From contig NJBH01000023.1 of the NCBI GenBank assembly GCA_005223125.1, positions 1 to 61,161 of the forward strand: 61,161 nucleotides of DNA, read 5' to 3'. Under the pieces are notes generated by a model. The model made no database searches and was not told where the DNA came from. It worked only from the letters and a program-made list of their open reading frames with translations. Both the position numbers and the translations under genes were made by a program. Positions 54,358 through 61,161 of this stretch are shown here, piece after piece (positions within the stretch are counted from its first letter, which is position 1; each line of letters opens with the position of its first letter). This stretch comes from Promethearchaeota archaeon Loki_b32 (GTDB taxonomy: Archaea; Asgardarchaeota; Lokiarchaeia; Sigyniarchaeales; SOKP01).

Positions 54358-56433
54358 ATGTCTAAAAAATCATTTTTAATACTAGGCATAATTTTTATAG
54401 CCTTTGGTGGTGCTTTAATACCAACAGGCTATTTTTTGAACAACTACTTTGTAGAACAAGTCGCAGAAGGAGTACCTGAAGCTCTTTTAGGAATTCAAGA
54501 TGAAGCCATTCCAAGTTTGGAAGATCAAATACCAGTTTTAGCAACTCCAGAAGCTTTAATGAATATAAAAATGCAAGCATTAACGCAAGTAAATGATTCT
54601 TTTAAAATTTTGTCCACACCAAGTGCTCTCCTAGGAATTAGAGAAGAAGCTTTAGTTCAATTTCCTATTATAATTAATTGTTCAGGAGCAGCTTTAGCAA
54701 TAAATCAAACATTAGAAGGAGTAGGCGGAGTGATTGGCCTTGGTGCTGCTAAAGAACAATTCTTTAATAGTCCAATATTTCAAGCTACTTACGGCACCCC
54801 TATGCAAGGTGTATCAGATTATTACGATACATTGGCTGGTAATCCCGATTTAGTTAACCTTGAGTATAATAAGACTACTCGAAATTATTTATTATATGGA
54901 AACAACTCTCTTCTCCCACTTCCAGGATTAATGGATGATATGGATTTAGGAATGGGTGTAGCGGGATTTTTGCAACTCTATCTTAATGTAACCCTAGGAA
55001 TTGGTCCCGTCGATAATACAACATTACAGTTTGGTTACAATGCTTCATGGACCCAAATTGAAGCACTTGCGGGATATATTCAGAATTATGTATGGGAACA
55101 GGTAGTAAAACCTCAGTGGATCGGAGCTGGTTATGCTACTTTAGATGATTATGCTGAGGCATTATTCTATGAACAATGGGCTAACGGAACCATCAATGGA
55201 GATAGTGTTCTCCCTTCTGGGCTGTTAAGTATGATTAATGTATCTTGGGCAGAAGAGGCTCCATATTTTGAAGTAGGACTACCGACAGAAACCAAATTCT
55301 CATTGAACTTGACAGAAGCATTATGGAATGAAGCAGATCCCAATACTTTTGTTCATGTTGCGGGAATTCAAACTTGGCTATATGCTGCTGCAGGAGATCC
55401 CGGAAATGTAACAAAGATACTTACAGATTTTGCTGCAGATGGTCTCACTTTCAATAATATGACGGCACTTCTATTTTGGTTAGCAAACCCTCCTGGATTC
55501 TATCCCGATAGAGTAGAAGACCTTCTAGTATATGAATATGGTTGTCCATTAGAAGATATTCCCATGTTTATGTTGTACGAACAATGGGCTAATGGTACAA
55601 TCGGGGGCTCTTCTGTTATACCAAATGGATTTCTTGCTGAGCTTGATCCAATGTTTGCACTTTTAACTCCTTTTGAAGTAGGATTGCCAACACCAACTGG
55701 TCTTTCACGTTTGGAAGTTAGTAACCTGTGGAATCCTTATGATGAAGCTTCTTTCTTTAATAGTTTTGGGATATTAATTTGGCTCGGAGCAGCTACAAAT
55801 ACAACTCTTCAAGATCTCTTGAAATTTCAATATGGAATATCAGATCTTGAATTACTGGCTCTTTTGACATGGTTAGGTGATTTTATAGAGGAAACTGTGC
55901 CTATACTTATTCTAGCCGATACAGGTTACACTATATCAGAGCTCGCACAAGTTCTGTTCTATGAGCAATGGGCTAATGGCACAATTTATGGTGGAGACCT
56001 TTTACCAGATGGATTTCTCAGTGAACGAGATCCCCCTATTTATGGTCCACCTTACTTTGAAGTTGGATTAACTATTGGACCTACGGGATTATCAGTTGCA
56101 CAATGCGTAGCTCTATGGGATGAAGATAGTGACTATTCCTTAGTTACTGTTAGAGGAATAAATAAATGGTACAATGCAAAAGAAGGTAATGCAGTCTGGG
56201 AAGAACTAAAAACAGAAAATGGCGGTTTATCTGATGCTCAAATGGCTGATATTAAAGAATGGCTACCCAAATTCAGGGATGTTATTACTAATAAACTAGC
56301 GAAAGATGATAAGAATTTGCCAATGGAACCATATGACCTTGGAAATACATTATTTATAGTAGGTGCAGCAGGTGGAGGAGCATTAGCGGCTTTAGGTGTA
56401 GTTCTAGCTATATTATCAAGAAGAAAAATCTAA
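54358..56433 (+). CDS. Two-anchor surface protein with three internal repeats (possibly CD36/LIMP-2-like)
   Basis: The 691-residue product has an N-terminal membrane helix (about 5-27, with a pattern like hhGhhhhhhGhhhhP), a large external region with many N-x-S/T sequons, and a C-terminal helix followed by SRRKI. Three units start with YEQWANGTI at about residues 266, 407 and 536; each continues with a G..LP.GFL segment, then FEVGL and an ALW/NLW helix. The ends-anchored layout and the FEVGL/LW segments remind me of eukaryotic CD36/LIMP-2 scavenger receptors, but this is memory-based and weak. The gene is distinctly richer in G+C than its neighbours. Function is unknown; a surface lipid- or glycan-binding role is possible. 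Confidence 0.55.
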   Translation: MSKKSFLILGIIFIAFGGALIPTGYFLNNYFVEQVAEGVPEALLGIQDEAIPSLEDQIPVLATPEALMNIKMQALTQVNDSFKILSTPSALLGIREEALVQFPIIINCSGAALAINQTLEGVGGVIGLGAAKEQFFNSPIFQATYGTPMQGVSDYYDTLAGNPDLVNLEYNKTTRNYLLYGNNSLLPLPGLMDDMDLGMGVAGFLQLYLNVTLGIGPVDNTTLQFGYNASWTQIEALAGYIQNYVWEQVVKPQWIGAGYATLDDYAEALFYEQWANGTINGDSVLPSGLLSMINVSWAEEAPYFEVGLPTETKFSLNLTEALWNEADPNTFVHVAGIQTWLYAAAGDPGNVTKILTDFAADGLTFNNMTALLFWLANPPGFYPDRVEDLLVYEYGCPLEDIPMFMLYEQWANGTIGGSSVIPNGFLAELDPMFALLTPFEVGLPTPTGLSRLEVSNLWNPYDEASFFNSFGILIWLGAATNTTLQDLLKFQYGISDLELLALLTWLGDFIEETVPILILADTGYTISELAQVLFYEQWANGTIYGGDLLPDGFLSERDPPIYGPPYFEVGLTIGPTGLSVAQCVALWDEDSDYSLVTVRGINKWYNAKEGNAVWEELKTENGGLSDAQMADIKEWLPKFRDVITNKLAKDDKNLPMEPYDLGNTLFIVGAAGGGALAALGVVLAILSRRKI

Positions 56434-56498
56434 ATTCAATTAATTATTTTTTTTTTATTTCTAATTTTACTTAGCTTTTAGCGAAAGAAAGTTTAATC

Positions 56499-56744
56499 TT
56501 ATTTGTAATACTTTATCCAGTAGTCAAACATATCTTTCAGAGTTTCTTCTAGAGGACTTGCAATGTTCCAACCTAATTCAGTTTTAATTTTCGAGTTATC
56601 TCCTAATATTATATCCTCATCTGTCGCTCTTAATTTATCAGGGGAATTCTCTCTGACTTCTATTTCTCTTTTAGAAAAGCTCAGAACTATATCTAAAATT
56701 TCTTTAATTTGAAATTTTAAATTCTTTCTTAATTCTTTATTTGA
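56499..56744 (-). pseudogene. C-terminal remnant of GDP-mannose 4,6-dehydratase
   Basis: On the minus strand about 80 codons read KELRKNLKFQIKEILDIVLS, then SPDKLRATDEDIILGDNSKI and TELGWNIASPLEETLKDMFDYW to a TAA at 56499. The LRxxDxxxLLGD..K....GW pattern is the C-terminus of GDP-mannose 4,6-dehydratase, an enzyme of about 330 residues. An in-frame TGA precedes it and no N-terminal domain exists upstream, where the GT-C-like gene ends. It is a leftover of a larger gene, cut by recombination. Confidence 0.75.
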
Positions 56745-56752
56745 AATTCAAT

Positions 56753-58696
56753 CTATAAGATCTCATACAAAGTGAAATCACTACTTGTTGATTCTCCTAC
56801 TAGAATATTAAAAGTACTATTAGAAGAAAAATCATCAATAAAATCCTGATCGAAAGAAGATAAATTTATAATTAAATTATTAATTGAATTCATTTGAAGA
56901 AAATCCCAAAAATCATTAAAAGATGTATTTCCTATAAATTGATAATATTCTAAATTATACTTGTATAATAAGTAATATATTGCACCCGCATGTTGTGATA
57001 ACGAATAAATCTCATAAACAGCTATATTAGATTCCGGTTCAATATTTCTATTAATAAAAAACACACACTCAACTAAAGAATCATCATAGTAATAACGGGA
57101 CCTAATATTAATGCTGGTATAATTATATGCTAAAAGATTCGAAGTAAACATAAAAATAATCAGAAAAAAAGGTAAACTTAACACTCTTTTATTGAATTCG
57201 GTTTTTTCAACCTTCTTCTTAAGGTTAATATGGTTAAGTTTAATTTTTTCCCATACTCTACCAAAAACAGATAAACCCCATTCAAAAGTTAACCCTAAAA
57301 GAAGTATTAGAAAAGGAACTGACACTTCTAATATTCTTATGAAATATACCCTAAAAAAACTTATTGAAAATAAAAAGAAAGGTGAAAGTAAGACTAAAAT
57401 CATAATTACATATCCTACTTTTAAAAAGTTAATAATTTTTCTAGAATTACCTTCTAGTTTTCTTTTTTTATAAAATAAACCTAAACCAGGTCCAAGAATA
57501 ATGAATCCAAAGTAAAGAATAAATTGAATATCATAGAATATAAAATTAGACAAACTCAACAAAAACTTGTTTGGACGAGAATTTAGGGGAGCATTAACCA
57601 AAGTATCAAGTTGATTATAATTCTGAATTTCAAATAAACCAGAAAAAGTTCGAAAAAGGTCAATTAAATCTTTAGAATAAAAAAAAGATACACTTAGAAT
57701 GTATGGAACAACAAAAAATATCGATAATAACATAATCAATAAGGATTCTTTAATAATTAAGATCCTATTTCGATTTGAAATTTTTATTTTTATAATATAA
57801 TAAAATGCCAATATAATAACAAAATATAATGAGTACACAGGATTAATTAAAAAAGTAGCTGATATAATAAAACATAAAAGATAATTTGGCGTTTCTGTTA
57901 AAAGTATTAGAAATGAAATTAAAATGAGTAATAAAGCAATAGACGATGATAAAAACATCATTGTTCTATAAATAAAGAAAATTTGTGCTAAGATAGAGAA
58001 TAAACAAAAAAAGATTATAGCGTTTTTTTTGAAAACTCTTTTAGAAATTGAAAACATAACTAAAATGTAGAAATTTAAGAAAGGAAAACATGCAAATTTC
58101 ATAAAAAAATATGTTGTAGTGAAGCTATTTGATATTAATATATTTCCACTGCAGAAAAGAAAAAACCCCCATGGATAAGTAGAACCATGCTCTGAATAAT
58201 TAACAATCCCATTTTCATTAAGGTAAAGTACGTGTTTAGTCCAGTAATAAGTATCTCTGGCTAAAAGTGCTGAAGATTCTGAAGTTTTTATCCAAAAAGT
58301 TATAAATTGAAATAAGTAAATGATAAAAAGAATTAAGATATGAATAAAAATACTTTTATAATTTGAGCTTAAGTAACGTTTGATTTGAGTTAATGTATTC
58401 CGAATTTTCTTCTTTTTTAATATAAATAATAAAAATGTTGAAGAAATAATTAAAAAAGGTAAATAAGCAGTATAAAAATTGAAAATTTCAAATAAATTTA
58501 GGATATACGAGATAAAAATATATATTAATATTCCTACCGCATAAGAAATAATTCCATACTCAAGTAAAGTTAAATTCCATTTCTTTTTACTATGTTTTTG
58601 GTAAATATAAATAAAGACACTTCCAAATATTGAAATAATCACAGAAAAAAGTATGAAAATAATGTAAGTTTTAATAAGTGATAAATATAAGGTCAT
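56753..58696 (-). CDS. GT-C-like multi-spanning membrane protein
   Basis: A 647-residue protein with roughly 12-13 hydrophobic helices and a C-terminal soluble part of about 100 residues. Between the early helices, an external loop has ARDTYYWTKHVLYLNENG followed by GSTYPWGFF, consistent with the Asp-bearing catalytic loop of GT-C enzymes. It is not closely similar to the GT-C protein at 32053, though the topology is alike. It probably uses a polyprenyl-phosphate sugar outside the membrane, with one of the GT2 enzymes as donor synthase. The GMD remnant abuts its 3' end, marking a recombination boundary. Confidence 0.6.
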   Translation of the reverse strand: MTLYLSLIKTYIIFILFSVIISIFGSVFIYIYQKHSKKKWNLTLLEYGIISYAVGILIYIFISYILNLFEIFNFYTAYLPFLIISSTFLLFILKKKKIRNTLTQIKRYLSSNYKSIFIHILILFIIYLFQFITFWIKTSESSALLARDTYYWTKHVLYLNENGIVNYSEHGSTYPWGFFLFCSGNILISNSFTTTYFFMKFACFPFLNFYILVMFSISKRVFKKNAIIFFCLFSILAQIFFIYRTMMFLSSSIALLLILISFLILLTETPNYLLCFIISATFLINPVYSLYFVIILAFYYIIKIKISNRNRILIIKESLLIMLLSIFFVVPYILSVSFFYSKDLIDLFRTFSGLFEIQNYNQLDTLVNAPLNSRPNKFLLSLSNFIFYDIQFILYFGFIILGPGLGLFYKKRKLEGNSRKIINFLKVGYVIMILVLLSPFFLFSISFFRVYFIRILEVSVPFLILLLGLTFEWGLSVFGRVWEKIKLNHINLKKKVEKTEFNKRVLSLPFFLIIFMFTSNLLAYNYTSINIRSRYYYDDSLVECVFFINRNIEPESNIAVYEIYSLSQHAGAIYYLLYKYNLEYYQFIGNTSFNDFWDFLQMNSINNLIINLSSFDQDFIDDFSSNSTFNILVGESTSSDFTLYEIL

Positions 58697-59065
58697 TATA
58701 CTAACTCAAATCTAAATACTTATTAAAATTTAACTTATCATTCAAGGGGTTTATAAGACTTTTTATCTGATATTATGAATTCTTAACATAAACCCATTGA
58801 AACGTTTGAGCTAATTAAGTGATTGTTGAGATTTTTCCATATTGGAATCTTTTCTAATTATGTATTATTTTACTTTAAATCTTTCTTAATATGTACAAAT
58901 ATTGCATCAAAACATTCGAGGTGGCAAAACCTTAATTTACAAGAATGATTGGAATATATAATAAAAAAGGACAAAACTTGCAAAGATTTATTAAGCAATT
59001 TTAGTTCTATTTTTATTAAATATTAGTAATATTTTTAATAATTATTTGCAGGGTAAATTGATAAA
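58697..59065. other. AT-rich divergent intergenic region
   Basis: These 369 bases separate the GT-C-like gene (minus) from a GT2 gene (plus). I see no gene, RNA signature or repeat. Confidence 0.5.
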
Positions 59066-59932
59066 ATGAATATTAAACCAATTATTTCAGATATAAATGA
59101 ATCTAGCATTGATAAAAATTTCATTAACGAATCACTAAGTAAAATCAAAAATTTTGACACAGCAGAAGAACCTTTAATCTCTATTATAATCCCTATGTAT
59201 AATGAAGAGTATTCTATCAGAGAAGTAATTGAAAGAATACCAAACCACAATTCGTATGAAATTATTGTAGTCGATGATGGTTCTACTGACAATAGTGTGA
59301 AAAAAATCAAAGAAATAAAAGAAAGAAACATTCAGATTATTCAACATGAGAAAAATCTTGGTTATGGGGCCGCAGTACTAACTGGTTTTAAGCGTGTTAC
59401 CGGGGATATAATTGTAACAATGGATTCTGATGGCCAACATAATCCTGAAGAAATCCCTAATTTGATTAAGCCCATCATCGATAATCAAGCTGATTTTGTT
59501 GTTGGATCAAGATATTTAGGCAGTTCTAAATATAAAGTACCTCTTCATGCACGTATGGGAGAAAATCTTATAAAAATTTGTTTGTGGTTTTTATATCGTC
59601 AAAAGGTTAGCAATAATCAGAGTGGGTTTCGAGCGTTTAATAGCCAATATGTAAAAATATTAAAAAACATAAGAGATACCAAGTTTGGGTTATGCACTGA
59701 AACCATTTTTAAAGCAGGGCATAGTAAATTAAGAATTTCTGAAGTACCCATTAATATAAACGTTCGACAGTATGGAAACTCACGTGTAGATTTATTTAAA
59801 ATTTTTATTTCAATTTCAACTTGTATTCTAATTTATATCGTGAAACGCTTCAAGCTAAATAGATTTTTTTCAAATCGAATTCTTGCCAAAATAAAGAATA
59901 AGATAACAATATTAATTGATAAATTTACATAA
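59066..59932 (+). CDS. GT2-family glycosyltransferase (dolichol-phosphate hexose synthase-like)
   Basis: A 288-residue GT-A enzyme with a 35-residue N-terminal extension, then ISIIIPMYNEEYSIREVIER, the IIVVDDGSTDNS nucleotide site, VTMDSDGQHNPEE (DxD) and NNQSGFRAFNS. The C-terminus has a hydrophobic helix and a basic tail. It resembles the GT2 at 52722 and dolichyl-phosphate mannose/glucose synthases. In this island it would supply a polyprenyl-phosphate sugar for the GT-C-like proteins. It stands alone with long spacers on both sides. Confidence 0.88.
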   Translation: MNIKPIISDINESSIDKNFINESLSKIKNFDTAEEPLISIIIPMYNEEYSIREVIERIPNHNSYEIIVVDDGSTDNSVKKIKEIKERNIQIIQHEKNLGYGAAVLTGFKRVTGDIIVTMDSDGQHNPEEIPNLIKPIIDNQADFVVGSRYLGSSKYKVPLHARMGENLIKICLWFLYRQKVSNNQSGFRAFNSQYVKILKNIRDTKFGLCTETIFKAGHSKLRISEVPININVRQYGNSRVDLFKIFISISTCILIYIVKRFKLNRFFSNRILAKIKNKITILIDKFT

Positions 59933-60354
59933 AACTTTTTTTAATTAAATCTATTAAACCAACATCTTGAAATTTAAGAATAAAAGAAATTCTTATGAAA
60001 ATAAACCTTTAAAAATAGTTGTTCGTGGGTTAAATTGTGCAATTTTGTAAAATAATTGTGTTTATATTCAGTTTTATAGTTTGTAAAATGTTAGTACAAT
60101 AGAATTTGCTCCAAGCGCAATTTACAATAAATTCAATTTTAATATAATAGAGTAATTTAAAATTAAAATTAATACCTTACCGGTTTCATTAGGTTCAAAT
60201 TTTTAGCAATTTATCCAAGGCATACTGCTTAATCTATGTCATTATCTTAAATTTTGAAATATTGATATTTGAATAAATATTATCTCAATGGGAAAATATT
60301 AAATTAGTGAAGAAAAAAAGAATTTTTGAAACAACAAACTTAACTTGATGCATA
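59933..60354. other. AT-rich intergenic region
   Basis: These 422 bases precede the UDP-GlcNAc 2-epimerase gene. A weak tRNA-like string (GGTTCAAAT near 60194) has no matching stems. No feature is supported. Confidence 0.5.
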
Positions 60355-61161
60355 ATGAAAAAAATAATTACTTGTATAGGAATCCGTCCAGATATTATAA
60401 GACTTTCTCAAATTATTAAAAAACTAGATTTATTTTTTAAGAACATAATTGTTGATAGTGGTCAACACTATGATTATAACCTAAACAAAATTTTTTATGA
60501 ACAATTGGAAGTCCGTATTCCAGATTATAACCTAAACATTAAGAGTGGAACACATGCTACTCAAGTAGGAAAATTGATGATTGAATTTGAAAATGTATTA
60601 ATTAAAGAGAGTCCTGAGTTTGTGATAGTATTAGGTGATAATAATAGTAGCTTAGGCTTCGCTTTAGCAACTTCAAAATTAAATATTCCTTTAGTTCATA
60701 TAGAAGCAGGGATGCGAAGTAAAAATTGGCTAATGCCTGAAGAAAAAAATCGTGTAATTATTGATCATATTGCTGATATGAATATTTGTTATTTACCAGA
60801 ACATAAACTAAACCTAATTCGAGAAGGTTTAAATCCACGTAGAATTTGGGTTGTCGGAAATCCTATTTTAGAGGTAGTTCATTCTGTAGAAACTAACTAT
60901 AAGCAAATTAATCCTTTTTATCTAGTCACTTGCCATAGAGCTGAAAATACAGAAAATATTGAAAATTTAGAAATCATAATAACCTTTCTTGGGAAATTAT
61001 ATCAAATAAAAAAAGTTGAAATTAAATTTATTCTAATGCCAAAAACTAAAAATATAATGGAAAAATATCAAAAAAGTTTTCCAGAAGGAATAAATCCAAT
61101 ACCCTCTCTAGGTTTTCTTGAATTTTTAGGAATGGAAAAAGAGGCAGATTTAGTTCTAACT
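60355..61161 (+). CDS. UDP-N-acetylglucosamine 2-epimerase, 5' part
   Basis: The frame opens with ATG at 60355 and runs to the window end without a stop (269 codons), so about 90-110 C-terminal residues are missing. It shows the WecB/non-hydrolysing epimerase hallmarks: CIGIRPDIIRLSQII at the start, DSGQHYDYNL, VLGDNNSS, HIEAGMRS, PEEKNRVIIDHIAD and TCHRAENTENIENL with the UDP-binding His-Arg-Glu. It interconverts UDP-GlcNAc and UDP-ManNAc in the cytoplasm, feeding ManNAc or mannosaminuronate into surface glycans. It fits the glycosyltransferase island. Confidence 0.92.
   Translation, partial: MKKIITCIGIRPDIIRLSQIIKKLDLFFKNIIVDSGQHYDYNLNKIFYEQLEVRIPDYNLNIKSGTHATQVGKLMIEFENVLIKESPEFVIVLGDNNSSLGFALATSKLNIPLVHIEAGMRSKNWLMPEEKNRVIIDHIADMNICYLPEHKLNLIREGLNPRRIWVVGNPILEVVHSVETNYKQINPFYLVTCHRAENTENIENLEIIITFLGKLYQIKKVEIKFILMPKTKNIMEKYQKSFPEGINPIPSLGFLEFLGMEKEADLVLT

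Noticed and set aside
60170-60230. Possible tRNA around a GGTTCAAAT string
   Set aside because: No flanking T-stem, acceptor or D-arm complementarity can be found.

Overview
The window is about 61 kb of very AT-rich archaeal DNA, most likely from an Asgard archaeon of the Lokiarchaeia type. The evidence is the gene mix: a eukaryote-like ubiquitin-activating E1 and an E2, a Rab-like small GTPase, a longin-domain Arf-like GTPase next to a roadblock-like protein, PDCD5, an archaeal aspartate kinase and UPF0280 protein, a C-terminal surface-protein anchor of the IPGY type, and a tRNA-Tyr gene carrying three introns. This placement is inference from gene content; there is no rRNA in the window.

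Layout. 1-8 kb: the end of an M24 peptidase, a secreted beta-propeller protein, a zinc-ribbon membrane protein, a small patchy region with a decayed duplication and a structured element, a CoiA-like nuclease, a histone-deacetylase-fold enzyme, an unknown protein and PDCD5. 8-16 kb: a secreted M1 peptidase, the three-intron tRNA-Tyr (minus strand), a frameshifted E2, a QueG-like Fe-S protein, a HAD phosphatase, a methyltransferase and the E1. 15.5-21.9 kb: a 2123-residue coiled-coil protein with 18 helical-hairpin repeats, including an exact-length 463-residue tandem super-repeat. 22-32 kb: a corrinoid-activator-like ASKHA protein, a Rab-like GTPase, aspartate kinase, a PHP phosphoesterase, a disrupted MFS transporter, the longin-GTPase/roadblock pair and a UPF0280 protein.

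32-46 kb (minus strand): eleven co-directional genes that form a phosphonate biosynthesis and surface-attachment cluster: PEP mutase fused to a nucleotidyltransferase-like domain, phosphonopyruvate decarboxylase, phosphonoacetaldehyde reductase, two further nucleotidyltransferases, an OPA-type transporter, a sulfatase/phosphotransferase-fold enzyme, a CDP-alcohol phosphotransferase, a GT4, a sugar epimerase and a GT-C-like membrane protein. The enzyme set predicts PEP to phosphonopyruvate to phosphonoacetaldehyde to 2-hydroxyethylphosphonate, then activation as a CDP derivative and transfer to a lipid or glycan. No aminotransferase for 2-aminoethylphosphonate is visible.

46-61 kb: a continuing surface-glycan island (nucleotidyltransferase, flippase, frameshifted epimerase, second CDP-alcohol phosphotransferase, GT4, two GT2 enzymes, a second GT-C-like protein, the start of a UDP-GlcNAc 2-epimerase) interrupted by gene remnants (a GT-C fragment fused to other pieces, and the tail of a GDP-mannose 4,6-dehydratase) and by a 691-residue two-anchor surface protein with three internal repeats.

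At least three otherwise intact genes (E2, MFS, epimerase) carry single-base frameshifts, two of them in homopolymers, so sequencing or assembly error must be weighed against real decay.
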